Positions 44,435 through 57,200 of a stretch of 64,000 nucleotides of DNA are shown here, one piece after another; positions within the stretch are counted from its first letter, which is position 1, and every line of letters starts with the position of its first letter. The notes beneath the pieces are model-generated. The model did not search any database. It was given only the letters and a program-made list of their open reading frames with translations, and was not told the origin of the DNA. Origin of the DNA: Penicillus capitatus (taxonomy: Eukaryota > Chlorophyta); assembly GCA_965649825.1 (NCBI GenBank), contig OZ287702.1:248001-312000 (forward strand), read 5' to 3'. The translations under genes were made by a program, and so were the position numbers.

Positions 44435-45390
44435 AATCGCGACAGCGACGGCGCATGATCATGTGCTTTACTGGGAGTCGGGATCTGTCTACTGCTGGCG
44501 AGCGACGATCGTCTTAGAAGAAAAGGAGCTTCCACATGAAAGCAAACTCCTCGACTTTTCTAAAAGTCACACTTCTCACGCCATCTCGGTCACAAACAAC
44601 ACGTTGTAAATTCTAGTGGAGCACAAATCGCCGGAAGTCATGGCATTGAATCCGAGAGGACAACTTCCAACGTTTAAAGACGGAGATGTCGTGCTAAACG
44701 AATCGGGTGCCATCGCCATGTACGAGAAAATCAGTATCCTGAAAAACCGCTTCTCCCGTCGGATCCAATCGAAAAAGCAAAAGTCTCTGTTGCACATATA
44801 CCCCCTATCCTTCAATAGACATTCGGGCTTAGGTGTTACAACAACGCTTCGAAGCCATCGTAGATACAAAGCATCGGAACTACGCCTATTATCTGGTAGG
44901 ATGTCGATCTGTTAATCTGCGAAAAGCATCTGAATCTTGTAATAGATGAAGGATCCAGAGAGTCAACAAGCTCAACAGCAGATTGAAGTAATTAGAGTAT
45001 CATCCACCGATTGCAGCATCCCATCAGGACTGTGTAGTTTCCAGGGAGAAACGGCTCTGTGGGATACATATCTGGGTACGCAGAAATGCTTAGCAACAGA
45101 CGCATTCAATTTAGCTGCTACTGTTCTTTGGCAATTGGTTCTGTCCCAAACGCAACGTGACGCTAGATGCGATGTTGGCGCTGATGCTCTTGATTCTGGC
45201 AAGGTTTGGAATGACGTCTAAAGACTATCCTAACATCAAAAAGTACTGCGAGATGATACGGGCAAGTACGGATCTCTCTTGTTCGTCCTTTAGCTGTGTA
45301 TACATTCAGGAGCATCCATCTGTGACGAAGACCTCTCCTCCACACTTGGTTAGCGCCGAGCCTACAAACTCTTTCATAAATTTTCTGTAG
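44435..45390 (+). CDS. Glutathione S-transferase
   Basis: Cytosolic detoxification enzyme. Exon with DHVLYWESGSVYCWRATIVL then EEKELPHESKLLDFSK; an intron joins EHKSPEVMALNPRGQLPTFK, DVVLNESGAIAMY (thioredoxin-like domain with the P and E-S pair that hold glutathione). Later exons: PLLPSDPIEKAKV, LQQRFEAIVDTKHRNYAYYL, ALWDTYLGTQKCLATDAFNL, YPNIKKYCEMIRA and EHPSVTKTSPPHL, the C-terminal helical domain. It is closest to animal GSTA-like forms. The 5' end is unresolved: no ATG lies in frame in the first exon, so a short upstream exon is expected. One join near 45140 is unclear. Confidence 0.82.
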
Positions 45391-45730
45391 TCTTAGATCT
45401 TTTTTATTTAGTTTTAAATGACAGTCAGCAATAGATACATTTTGGTGGCAGTAGTATGCGATCGAGCTTCTTAATGGTCTCTGATCCCTGCAGTTTAAAC
45501 TGAGTTGATCGAACACAACTCTAGCAATCTGGACTGGGATGCATAAGGGACTTCCTATTTCGCGTTTTCGACGTGTTCTTTATCGCAGAATACATCGTCT
45601 GCTGCATCCATGACAGGTTATTTAGAGTCGGGCATCCTACGAACGACGTCGTTAAAGAACCCATCAGATTATAATCCACTTCAGCTAAGAGGCCGGCGAT
45701 TACATCGTGTAAAAAAGAGTATCCTGTACA
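45391..45730. other. Start of the gene-poor block
   Basis: About 340 bp with no coding frame recognised. A T/A-rich tract lies just after the GST stop and may serve the GST 3' end. Confidence 0.45.
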
Positions 45731-45824
45731 CAGCTTAGCATGTGTCTGTACAATTGCCAGAAATAAGATGGTCTAAACAGCTTAACATGTGTCTGTACAG
45801 TTGCCAGAAATGAGATGGCCTAAA
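45731..45824 (+). repeat. Tandem 47-bp duplication
   Basis: Units 45731-45777 and 45778-45824 both read from CAGCTTA through TGTGTCTGTACA, GCCAGAAAT and GATGG to CTAAA, with a few single-base differences. Confidence 0.85.
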
Positions 45825-46110
45825 CAGAAAATCCCTCTTTTTATTAAACAAAACTGACAGAATGTGATTGATTCAGCACTACATCATCAAGGTTGTAAAA
45901 ACTAGTTGACACAAGTCCAGCTTTTTGAATGCCCAAAAGATAAAAACTGGCACAGAGATATGCAGAAACGCCATATGATTATTCGTGTGGAGGTTATTAA
46001 TAATGTCCCACAACAACTAGAATGTATGCGGTCAGCTCGATAATATATTGTCTGCTGCTAGATGTCAAATCAAAGGCTGCTGGATGTCATCTTCATTAAA
46101 AGCTGTCCTC

Positions 46111-46338
46111 TGCTTGAGGCTTCGGAATATGCTGTCTGCTGCTGGATGTCGAATCAAAAGCTGCTGGAGGCAGGCTTGCTTCATCATGTGTTGTCGGATG
46201 TCAGTCAAATCATTGGTTGTCTGCTGCTTGAGGCTTCGGAATATGCTGTCTGCTGCTGGATGTCGAATCAAAAGCTGCTGGAGGCAGGCTTGCTTCATCA
46301 TGTGTTGTCGGATGTCAGTCAAATCATTGGTTGTCGAA
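46111..46338 (+). repeat. Near-exact 114-bp tandem duplication in the minisatellite
   Basis: Copy 1 46111-46224, copy 2 46225-46338. The first 111 bases agree exactly by eye, while the surrounding repeats are diverged, so it is a recent event. Confidence 0.88.
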
Positions 46339-46933
46339 TGTTGGATCAATTACTGTTTGCCGACTGGAGGCTTCATCATATAGGTTGTCTGCTGCTGATG
46401 CCGGATCACAGACTGCCGGAGGCTTCGTCACAGGCTTTCGTCTTTATCATAGGCTCTGTCGGATGTCCAATCAAAAACTGTTCGCTGCCGGAGTCTTTAT
46501 CACAGGTTGCCGTCTTCTTCGTAGGTCATCGATAACACATCAAATCTTGTCTGCTGCTGAAGGCTTTATTGTAGCCTATCAGCTTAGTCTGTCGAATGTC
46601 AGATGTCGAATCAAATCGATCGGATGCTGCTGGAGGCTCGATCGTAGTCAATCGTCTTTATCTTCGGCTGGAGGATGTCAAATCTAAGGCTCGATCATAG
46701 CTAGTCGTCTTCATCTTCTGCTGTCAGATGTCGAATGTGGTCGATGGGATGCTGCTAGAGGCTTGATTGCAGTCAATCGTCTTCGGCTGGCGGATGGCAG
46801 ATGGCACATCTAAGGTTTTCTGCTGTTTTTGGAAGCTCGATCGGATGTGCTGGAGGCTTCATCTCAGTCTGTCGGATGTCAGATGTCGAATCTGAGGCTT
46901 AATCATGGACTGCTGGAGGCTCGATCGTAGCTG

Positions 46934-46965
46934 TCATCTTCATCTTCATCTTCATCTTCATCTTC
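46934..46965 (+). repeat. (CATCTT)n microsatellite
   Basis: Five tandem CATCTT-type units; a second, shorter run lies at about 47186-47212 in a similar context. Confidence 0.8.
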
Positions 46966-47949
46966 GGCTGTCGGATCTGAGACTTGATCGTGGACTGCTG
47001 GAAGCTCGATCACAGGTAATGGTCTTCATTTTCGACTGTCAGATGTCAAATCAGGCTGGATCAAATGTTGCTGGAGGCTCGATCACAGTCAACTATCTTC
47101 GTCATCGGATGGCAAATGGCAAATCTAAGGCTGTCTTCTGCTGCTGGAGGCCGATTGGATGCTGTCGGCGGCTCGATCGTAGCTGTCATCTTCATCTTCA
47201 TCTTCATCTTCGGCTGTCGGATGTCATACCAGGCTCGATCAGATGTTGCCGGAGACTCGATCGTACCAGTCGGATGTCGACTCGGATCGATCGGATGCGC
47301 TGGAGGAGTTATCGTAGTCTGTCGGCGTAGTCTAAAGGATGTCAGATGTCGAATCAGATCGATCGGCCGTTTCTGGAGGCCCGATCATCGTTAAACGTCT
47401 TCGCTTCGGCTGGCAGATGTCTAATATAAGGCTCGATCGGGTGCGGCCAGAGGCTTCATCGTACTCAATCATATTCTGCTGTCAGATATCACATGTCGAA
47501 TCAGGTCGATCGGAAGCTGCTGTGGAGGCCCGATCGTAGCTAGTCGTCTCCATCGTAGCTGGCAGATCGTGAATCGAAGGCTCGATCGGATGCTGCTGGA
47601 GTCTCCATCGTAGTCAATCGTCTTTGTCTTCTGCTGTCGGGTGCCAAATCGGATCGATCGGATGCTGCTGGAGTCTCCATCGTAGTCAATTGTCTTCATC
47701 TTCGCCTGTCGATGTCACAGACCTGGATGTCCAATGAGGTCTGAAAGAGACGATGGGTCCATCTCAACCCCGTCCCTGGAGCCCGGACCCATAAGGTGGA
47801 TCTAAAACACAAAGATCATTAGTAGATGCGAGAAATGGAGAAGATAGGTGCTTACTGCATCAAGAGAGCGATCCCCCAGGCTCTGGAAACAATCCCACGT
47901 GCCACTTGACGCGGTCGCAACGGCTTTCCACCTTGGGGGCGTCTCTCGG

Positions 47950-48350
47950 TGAAATAGAAAAAACGGACCGCGCAGAACGTGGAAAACGCATCAGAGAACG
48001 AAGTCGGACATGCAGAAAGGGAAAAAGAAAAAGAACACAGAAAAACAAGGAAGGAAAAAAGAACAGAAAAAAACGCAGAGGCAAAACACGCGGGTAAGAA
48101 AAAAACAAAAAAAATAAGAAAAGGGACAGGTCCATGTCCCAGACATATCAGAATACAAAGAAAAAAACGCGCAGACAGGTCATGAAGGCACCACCGCAAC
48201 GAAAAAATGCGGTGGTGGCAAAAAACACAGAAAGGGGAAAGGAAAAAACAAAAAAAAAAAAAAAATAGCGCGCCCGCGAGTGTGACCGCAGAAAAAAATG
48301 ACCCTGCCCGCGGCCAGAATAGAAAAAAAAAACTAAAAAACGATCATCAG
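47950..48350 (+). repeat. Purine-rich low-complexity stretch
   Basis: Long A- and G-rich DNA on the plus strand with A runs up to about 15 bases near 48250, followed by a sharp change to GC-rich DNA (48380-48500). The antisense frame is a phenylalanine-rich artefact. Confidence 0.75.
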
Positions 48351-48379
48351 AAAAGACGATCGAGCGGACGCGGACCGAA

Positions 48380-50520
48380 ATTCAAAAAGGCCGCAGGCAG
48401 GGCTCACCTCGCTACGCTTGCCCGCGGAGTACCGACCTACAGCTCCCGGTACCTGGACAACGCAGGCGCCCCTCGGCACTGGTTTCACGCCCCCCTAATG
48501 CCATTATAGTGTCCCGGGCGCCAGCTCCCCACTGGGGGAAGCTGGTCCTGCAGGCAGATGGTCATTAGATGGGCGGAAGAATTCGTCGAACTACTTACTT
48601 GACGGGACAGGGTTGAGTGGACCCATCTGGTCGACTGAAGAGTCGACCCGAAGGAAGAGATTCCGACGACGGTTCCATACACACCACCGTCGACTCCGCC
48701 TAGTCCAGGCAGCGGCAGATCGGGCCACCATCATCGTCGCCTGGGAGAGGCAACAACGTATCTTCTTCGTCGCTGTCCCCGTGGTCGTTTTCAGCGGCGT
48801 CGTGTCTATGTCGTCATCATTTCCGTCGTTCTGTCTCAAGACATCTGGGTCTTGGGCGTTTGCGCGGGCTTGTAGTTTGTGGGCTTCTTGGTTCACCATC
48901 GCTGCTAGGGCTGCTGGTGTGGTTTCGGCAGCGTCGTCGATCCTCGGCTCGCCAGCACTGAAGGTCCCCGTTGTGTCGACATGGAGTACTGCCCGGCGTT
49001 TCCATTGCTGTATTCGGCAGAATACCAAAACGTTCACTGTATCTCCGACGCGACGCGTTTAAAACAGCACGACGGTCAAGTTCTTGAAGTTTGTCGTACA
49101 GACGACGTACGAGCTCTGGCCATCCCTCGACCTGATGAGCCGGAAGACGCGGCACATTCACCACATACTCTCCCATTCGAACCCAGGCTGTTGTTGAGCG
49201 ACAAACGACTCGTCCAGAGTCTACTCAGCACACAACACCTTCGCCACTCAACCATCCGTAACAAAACTCGTACCGTATGTGTCCAGTTCTGTGACGTGCG
49301 CCATTCAAACCGATCTTCGCTCAGAAACTCCGCGTCTCTTTGCTCTTGTAACAATACGTCGTGTAGTATCGCCTGCGTCAGATGCTTCCGTAGCACTGCT
49401 GAAAACACGTAATGAAAGAGATCGACGCGGCTTTTTGCTGACCTGTGGTGTTATACGCGTTGGCTCTGATGAGGTTCGTTGTCTCGGCGTCTGTCATGAA
49501 GCGCCACCTGCGCAACGCGAATCATCTTTTTCAATGTTGGCTTCGGACCTAAGAGCATCGTTTGAGAAACGCAACCCGTTTTAGGTTTTGCCTGCGAACT
49601 AACATACCTTGGCTCCCTGCCCTTTTTTTCTTGGCCTCGTTCCCGGTGACAAGATATTTTGCATCCGGGGAATCGACGTAATGTTCGTCCGAACCGGCTG
49701 GACGCAAAACGGACGACCAATTATATCGTCCATAACGATGTCGAAAAACGGAGGTCCGAAAAATGACGACCCTCTGCATCTACTGTGGCGGTCCGTCAAC
49801 CGTCAGACCACCATCAGGCGCCATACCACGATGTGGTGCCCATTCCACTGTCTTCATCTGAAATGTCCCTTGTCCTTCGCGCCGGGGACAGTTTGGTACC
49901 TGCATGCTCACATTAGATTCTCCCAGATGCTTCATCCTTAGCTACCTTTGTCGATACAGATGTCAACCGTCCCATACCACTCATCTCCGAGCCCCAACAA
50001 TCCAGAGAGAACAGCCACGCCGGATCTCATTGTCGAGTCCACGACGCCCATGACCCGCGTTCTGAACAGCGCCGAGTCGATGGTTTTGAGTCGCGAAGGG
50101 CGAATTTTCGTCGACCGTCGACCTGCAACACGCAAATGAACGGTAGGTAATGTGAAGGAATTACCTACGAGGGCAGGAGAAGAGATTCGACTCACCGTCG
50201 AAAGCGCGCGGACGGAGTGCCGAATGGTTGGAGTCGGCATCCGATCTCGCTTCAAGCAGATCGCTCTCGAAGGGCGATTGCGTCGAAAAGCAGTGTCTTG
50301 GACGGCGGCAGACGAAAACCGCGAAGAGAGCCGCGACTGGGAAGCGATTCAACGGAAAGGGTAGATACGCCGAGAAAAGTTCAAAACTTATAGAAACAAA
50401 CAAAACAATACAATTCAGGAACGCCGATGGTTTTTGACCGCAGAAGGAAGTCGCAACCGTAAGCGGGTGAAGGTTGATGATGGCGACGTGATCACCAACG
50501 ACGAAGCCGCCATGCAATAA
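48380..50520. other. GC-rich block with overlapping broken frames
   Basis: Several 100-150 residue frames overlap on both strands without one clear winner. On the minus strand, a frame with EYVVNVPRLPAHQVEGWPEL followed by VRRLYDKLQELDRR looks protein-like and may be a decayed mobile-element or host gene. I see no terminal repeats, reverse transcriptase or integrase motif. Confidence 0.3.
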
Positions 50521-51249
50521 CCAGCACTAAGTGTCTCGACTGAAAAGTCTGACAACACCCAAAGGTCCTGCTATGAAACGGAGTATCCCTTTATCCTGTC
50601 GTGTGTGAAGGAAAGACTCTTTTTGAGGATGCTGCAGAAGTGACGGTTATGAACGGTACATCAGAGGCCGCGTGCAAAAATCGAACTGTATACCAAGCTC
50701 TGACATTTAGCAAATCATGTTCTGGAAATCACCCTGTGGACTAATACCTATATGCATCTCAGTACTGGTTTGAGACTTATTGTCGTACAAGTATCAAAAT
50801 GTAATCATTTGTGCTCCTCACCTTCGAGTGATCAAAGGGCGAGATGAGAGCCTCTCAAGGATATCTTCCCATCAAAATCGCGCGATCCATGACTTGACAG
50901 CATTCCTTGTTGATTTCTCATTTGAATACTCTTCTGATGACGCGACAGTGGCCAACACAGATGGGTTCAGGATGGTATGATTCTGTATTGTGATGCAAAA
51001 ACACACACCAGCATTTAGTGTCCTTCAGAGGAGGCATGTACATCGTGAGATTCGAGACATGTTACCAGCATTTGCGCAATTTGTGTGTTCTGATGTTCGT
51101 CATATCTTGCATTCGCTGGATGGTCTGTCTCTCTGTTTGTGTTAGATGCACCCATCCAACCCGATGTCAGCTTCGTCTGAGAATTGGACAACTGAAGCTC
51201 CAGCCATTCAGACACTCTTTATTTGAATGTCTGTCATTCTCATTCTCAA
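50521..51249. other. No gene recognised
   Basis: About 730 bp with only short frames and no domain. Confidence 0.4.
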
Positions 51250-52570
51250 TTAAATGTCTAAAAGGTGAAAGAAAAGTCTCCTTCGAGCATCGTTTTCGGT
51301 GTCTAATGTGGCACGACTGTAAGGTTCTTTTGCCGTGTAGAGTAGAGTCTCATCCTTCATTTCGCCTTTCAAATCGTTAACTCTTTCGCAAGAGTAAATC
51401 CAGTCTGAGATGTGTGATGCAGTCAACTTGGACCTTCGCCCCATGAATGTCGCATTTAATAATGTCTTTGAAGTCTAGTAAGTTGGCTACTACTGAGATT
51501 GACATAAAGCAGCGACCGTCATCCAATCTCAGTAATGAATGGCCCTTCGAGAAGCAGAACTGCTGACCGTGCTGTAATCGAGTACAAAACCCACCGCTAC
51601 GGGCTGGCGATCTTAACAAGAGATGACCAATCCCGATTAGAGGTCGAGGCATTGACTGTTCAAAGATGATCCCAGAAGTGTTTCAGAACCTGTTGCTCTC
51701 CAAAAAGACAAGGCCATAAGATGACAGTGATTTCCCACCAAGGCATCTTCCAAAAGACACCCAACAAAGATCGCAGCGCTTGAACTTGGATACTCTTGCT
51801 TCTGAAGCCCCTTGTTATCGGCAGCAGTTCTCGGCATTTTCGGCAGTCCATCGATGAAGTCCTGTATTCCGGTGATCGTTATCCAGAGCGCTTCTGGTCA
51901 CCTGGATGGGTAATCTGTTATCTCCTGGTGTCGTCAAAGGCTTGTCCTTAGGTTGCTTGACCCCATCGAGCATATAACCCATTCCATCTGTCTGCATTGC
52001 GAATGTGGATGAAGTCACTGCATTTGAAGGATAGCATTGCTGAGTTACTCCCAAATTCTCCACTTCGCCGTCGAAACGAAATAAAGAGCTGAGGCCTTTG
52101 ATAACTGTCGACCGTGTTCCATTGATATAACAATGCCCGTTTGATCCATCATGGCAACAAACGAACATATGGCTGAATTCCAAGAGGGATATGCTTTGCG
52201 TTTTCTACATCAATGTCATATCCTACCAGCTGTGGAGTTGTCGTCCATGGGAGAGACATTATCGGCAATGATCCTACTCACTTCCACTGGCGTTTGATAC
52301 ATCTAAAGGCAGATGTGCCATAAAAGAACACGAACCCGACAGATTTAGTCCATAGGCGAGAGTGAATTCGCCATCGTTCGTCCGCTTCAGAAAGGATACG
52401 CGATAAGAAACTGCCCGAACGTACGAACGATGCTTCCGTAGCTTCTCGGCAGTCATCCGTCGAGAAGCTTCGCTTGTTTCCGTGATGGGCAACATTCGGA
52501 GCTATGAAGGATGAGTTGCGGCTCAAGCTGAGAAGACTCCATGTCCGCCGCGCACAAACGCGGGATGTCA
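51250..52570 (-). CDS. Possible lectin/LamG-like gene, exons unresolved
   Basis: Minus-strand frames in a row look coding: an arginine/serine-rich start near 52495-52570, DGEFTLAYGLNLSGSCSFMA, and EFSHMFVCCHDGSNGHCYIN followed by GTRST, which resembles the strand-turn-strand of concanavalin A/LamG-like sandwiches (H-x-x-V-x-x-x-DGS-x-x-x-x-Y-x-NG). Another frame at 51652-51377 may hold a second such block. I could not join the exons with consistent phase, so it may be a pseudogene. Confidence 0.3.
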
Positions 52571-53431
52571 TCTCCACAAGACACTAAGAAAATTGCGCTA
52601 GAGTGAGCAGTAGCGACAAGTTTTCACAAGGCAACCCGAGCCGTATCTCGCTTCCGTCAACTTAAAGTTATTCAGCTCGTCAGAACCAGGATTGCAAGGG
52701 TTCCAGGGAATTTTTCTAGCATTGTATCTGCATCGTGTCTGACACGTTCCCCGTGAATGCTCGACTTCACAGAAGACGCTGAACGGATAGTATCGTACAA
52801 ATGTCAGGCCGATTGAGACAGTATTGTATCAGAAACCGTGTCGTTTTGATAGGTTAGTAGCAGAGTGCACGCTGAAGCAGTCGACGAGAGAGCCGTTCGA
52901 TAAAACGAATGCGGACATCCGCGAGAGATGTCTTTGGAAGACCTCTCCTCTCCCGTGGACAACAATGGTCTATCATTCATTGACTGTTCTCCGCGCCGTT
53001 TTACTTGTGGCAACCCCTAAGTCGAGACAGAATTGGTTTCTTTTGACGAACGACGAATAGATGTCGTGGAAAAAACCAAAGCTGCATTGTGACAGACGAA
53101 TCGGCAGACTCAATGTTGATGACCGACTTTTCGTTTCGATGTCAAGTTTGGTCACGAGTATGGATAAAGGACCTGTGCTCCGACGCGAGTGCTATTCCAC
53201 AACGGCCTTCTCTTAACGCGTACGTTTGAAAACATCGTCTAGCGAGAGCATCATGATCTAATGTGCCATTACGGCGTTTTCAACAGGTTTACCATACAAG
53301 CTGCTAAAGTTGTGTTCATTGAAACCCAGCCTCGCGAATACAACGAGGAATGGGTTGTACACGTAGCAGAAAACGTTGGAATTCAATGAAATGAAAAATT
53401 GTCGACAGAAGGAGAGTCGACATACACTGAC
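52571..53431. other. No gene recognised
   Basis: About 860 bp of mixed sequence before the 3' end of the Kazal gene. Frames are short on both strands. Confidence 0.45.
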
Positions 53432-54101
53432 TTAGCAGTGAGAACAATCCGTCAGGCAGCGCCCGATAAGAAGAGAAGCTCCGTCGAGCTCATCGTTATC
53501 CAATTCTCTGTCGCAATCGCAGCACGTGTACCTTCCGCAACACTCCGGGAGCGGTATAACGACCCTCGGGCTTGCTTCCATTGCTGTTGATTGTACTTGA
53601 GGGTATCCGATTCCCAAAACACAGTCACCTCCCTAAAGTAAAACATAAACACTTTTGCAAAACAAGCCGCCACATTACCGCTGTCTCGCAAGAACCTAGG
53701 GATATCATCAGCAAAACAAACCGTAGTTTTGACAGAGCTTACATGGACAGTTGCCTTCGCAGTCAATCGGGACGCCGGCTTGGTCAGCCGCACAACGATT
53801 ACGGAAATTCTGACCGCCTTCGCCACATACAGGTTCTTCTGGTAGGGCGTCGCAAGGGTCAACGCCTGAAGAATTGCTCAAAGGGTTTAAGGACTAGAAA
53901 TGGCGCCTTACATGGACAGCGCCCTTCGCAGGCGACCTCTATTCCACGGCAATTGGCGGTGCATGCGTTGATGTAGTTGTGATTGTCAACTCCACACACT
54001 CTCGGTCCCGTCAATTGACAAACACAACTCCCTCTATCGTCTTGTCCCCAGACGCAGGCAGCGGTAGCCAAAACAAACGCAATCGCAACAAAGAACTTCA
54101 T
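53432..54101 (-). CDS. Secreted Kazal-type protease inhibitor
   Basis: Start MKFFVAIAFVLATAACVWG is a signal peptide. The first Kazal domain is VCQLTGPRVCGVDNHNYINA then CTANCRGIEVACEGRCPC. A GT-AG intron of 46 nt splits a Cys codon after its first base and joins a second Kazal-like domain: VDPCDALPEEPVCGEGGQNF then RNRCAADQAGVPIDCEGNCPC. The next intron is again phase 1 in a Cys codon. A last part, after two small exon joins, is a different Cys-rich module (ECCGRYTCCDCD, ending RCLTDCSHC). About 170 residues. It probably blocks extracellular serine proteases; the targets are unknown. Confidence 0.85.
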
Positions 54102-54224
54102 GTTTTCACTGGCAATTTTCGCTCAACAGGTTTTTCGCACGACAGGTGTCTTGGCGTCGACTTCGATATCGCTCGAACAAGGAAGAATAGCTTGCAGATA
54201 GTGAATCCCGGCACTGGACCGAGA

Positions 54225-54231
54225 ATTTATA
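54225..54231 (-). promoter_or_regulatory. TATA box of the Kazal gene
   Basis: TATAAAT on the minus strand, 124 bp upstream of the ATG. It stands in GC-balanced DNA. Confidence 0.55.
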
Positions 54232-57200
54232 CCCTGTGGCCAGTACAATCGGCGTCACGGGCACTTCCGTCTCTGCGCTGTCAACCAGCCGTCAAACAGC
54301 TGCTCAAGGAAGGCGATACCACGTCAGGCGTCTGAGCCTAAGGCCTGAAGACTCCGCGAGAGGCACCTTTGTGATGAACAACGCACGATTGAAGCATTCG
54401 ACGCCACATCGTGAGAAACGCAGTTTGCGCTCGGGCTGTATGCTGCTCTCCGACGCGTTGACACAATATCGGATGACGCAGATAGCAAATCGGTGGCTAC
54501 TAGGCTGGACAACTGCACTGTGTCCCGCGTCAAGGGCTTCTGACCCGTTCCGTCATCCAGCTCAGCAAAAATGAAAAGCGCAAGAAAACCTTGTCACGTC
54601 GATACCTGATGCGTGCCCACAAACACGTAAGCGTTGTCGCCGATGCAGCTTAGCGCACCAAGGCAGCAAGCTAGACAGTCCGAACGGCGTCCTATCGAAG
54701 CGTTAGTCAATGTTTTCTTTCTCCGGCGTACGTATGCGTTAGTTAGTACACACAGTTTGGGATTCAGAGCGTTCAGTATTTAGGCAACGATTGTTCGCGT
54801 CGCCGAGACGCGTCGTCTTCCATCAAGACACTACAATATTGAAGAGCAAGCGCAGGAGTAAAGGGATAGACGTCCGCGTCTAACGGCGCAACAAACAACG
54901 CTGACTAGAGCACCATTTCGCAGTTGTGCGAGACAAACAAGCACCGTTGACTCCTGACGCAGAGTAAGCGGCTTCTGTTAGATTCGACGACGGGTTTTCG
55001 AGTCGGGAAGAGGTCACCGAGACCGTCGCGACACGAACCGAGGTTTTCTTGGAAGCTTAGCTGTTCAATGTACCAAGGAGAGAAGTCCGAGTAAGTGTTT
55101 ATTTGTTCGTGTGCCCTTTCTTTCGCAAGCGCATTCTGTTCGCCGCGCATGCATAGACGAAAAATCATAAGCGACTGTCTGGACTACATATATTAGACAG
55201 AATGAGGCTTTACCCTGTTCTCGAATAGCTATACCGATCGACTCTATGTTCATTCGATGTTTTCAACGTTTCTTCCGTACTCGACCAAATACAGATGTAT
55301 TTGATTCGTCGTCGTTCAATAACGGTGACTATCAAACACGCAGCACTACCTTTACGTCGTGCGTCAGTCGCTACGCCGTGGTCAACACACGAAACGCATG
55401 ACGCTACGGTGTCTATGCGGCGGAACGCCGCATCGGCATTTGTATTGAATGACAGTTCAGTTAGGCAACCCACGAATGTTTGCCAGACTTTCTTAGAGTA
55501 GAAGAGACATGGTTTATGCGTGCAATACTTAGACTCAAATGTAAGTTAAACAGTGAGAAGATGTGAACAGTGCATTCTGCCAAACTAAGTCTGTCAAAGC
55601 GGATGAAGGTGAACCGAAAGGGTGTCCATTCTTTACGGGAAGCCACAATCGCACCATGTATCGTTCGCCCACTGCTGGTACGACATCTAGTGATTCATCC
55701 AAACAGAAGCGTCGATGAATTGAATGTACACACCTTGCACATGACGAGCGATCGAGCCAGTCAATTGATTGTTCAAGCAGAACAGGCCGACAAGTGTAGA
55801 TGGCATTAGACCTCGCAGCAATACCAAAGCCGCGGCAATTTTGAGGCCAACAGAAGAATCATGTCCATTGATCTTCCTCAGTGACAGTCGGAGCACGAAT
55901 GTACAGTTTTGGTTAGCGTTTTCTTTATTCGTGCTGCCATGGGATAGCCCTTCCTTCCTTTTGGGATGCTGTGATGAACGAATCTCCGACAAAATGCACA
56001 CGTGAATTGCTTTAAAATCTTCCTCTATCATCGCCAGGTAGTAACATACTTGGGAATGTTGGACAGTCGGTACATCAATCCCATCATGTGTGCCTACATT
56101 TAATGGACAATATTGATTGAACCTTTCAGATACTCACAGTAGAGATATCTATAAATTTTCTAGTAGAGCATACCTACGTCCTCGCCATCAGAAAACGATC
56201 GAGTTCGCATTACACGGAAGATCGCCGAGAGTACAGACCACCACACTGTCGATTGTGAAGCTCTATGTGTTTCGAAGAGAGAACGAATGATAAACGAATT
56301 GATGCTTTCCACTGGTTTGAATACCTACTCTAAAGGCGTTGACTTTGAACTTGAGCACTGTCCGAACGCGTTTCTTGTTGGTACGTATCGGTTGTCTATC
56401 ACGACCTCTTTCTTTTAACGTTATATTCTCCAAATTCGTGTAATTGCTTGCATCTTCTGCCGCATTGGTGGAAGTGCGTCAGAATTCAAAACGCATTCAG
56501 AGAACGAAAGAGAAGTAGTCAGTCGTTTCAAGATCCATGCGAGTCGAAATCGTGAGAGAAGTTTGGCAGCTACACAACACAACACTTGGGGGCACGGATG
56601 CTAGGGTCAGGGCAAAGATACCTGTGGTAAAAATATTCTTAATACATTCGCGATTGAATCTCTCTCCGAATCCTTCGACACGTTTAAGATTCAGTACTGC
56701 CTTCGACGATGTCTTCGACTGTACCTGCTTTCACCCATCGAGTCCTTGCTCCCTACCTTGATCGAATGCAGATGATGTATATCGATCGATCTCCATAATC
56801 TCTGTCTAAATCGTCTGCTCCTGAAAGGAGTTACGACAGGTTGTCTATCATGCTTCAGATGTGACATGTGACGTGGCCGTTTATTGGAATCGATGAGCGA
56901 GACCTAGTTGCTTGCTGGCGGCGAATACGTCAACGTCACTTTCTGCAGGACTGATGGATTTCTCTCAGAACATCACATGCTCTATTACTTGTTCCTTGAA
57001 TTTGAGAATGCACATTAACTCTATCCTGAAAGATAGCTACGTTGGTGCCATGGAGGATAGATAGAATTCCTTTTGCAGTTCATAAAACACGGCAAAGTAT
57101 ACGGACTGATATCAGATGCATGAACGCAGGATGGAGATGTGGAGATCTCCAGGTGAGCCTGAATCATACGCTGGATGAATTCTACCTGGAAGACTGACGG

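Larger units (their letters stand above)
46030..47720 (+). repeat. Degenerate minisatellite, 1.7 kb
   Basis: Dozens of imperfect copies of a few words: GCTGCTGGAGGCT, CGATCGTAGTC, GTCTTCATCTTC, GCTGTCGGATGTC, GATGTCGAATCAGATCGATCGG. The words recur at about 40-60 bp spacing in the same order. Open frames run through because the repeats lack stops in some frames; they do not look like genes. Confidence 0.85.

Noticed and set aside
46048-46535. Overlapping plus-strand frames with many Cys and Trp
   Set aside because: They follow the minisatellite units in several frames at once, as repeats without stops do.
47852-48199. Minus-strand frame, phenylalanine-rich and membrane-like
   Set aside because: Produced by the purine-rich low-complexity DNA on the other strand; no start context or homologous pattern.
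48380-50520. LTR or LINE retrotransposon
   Set aside because: No terminal repeats, primer site, reverse transcriptase, protease or integrase motif could be found; only vague protein-like frames.
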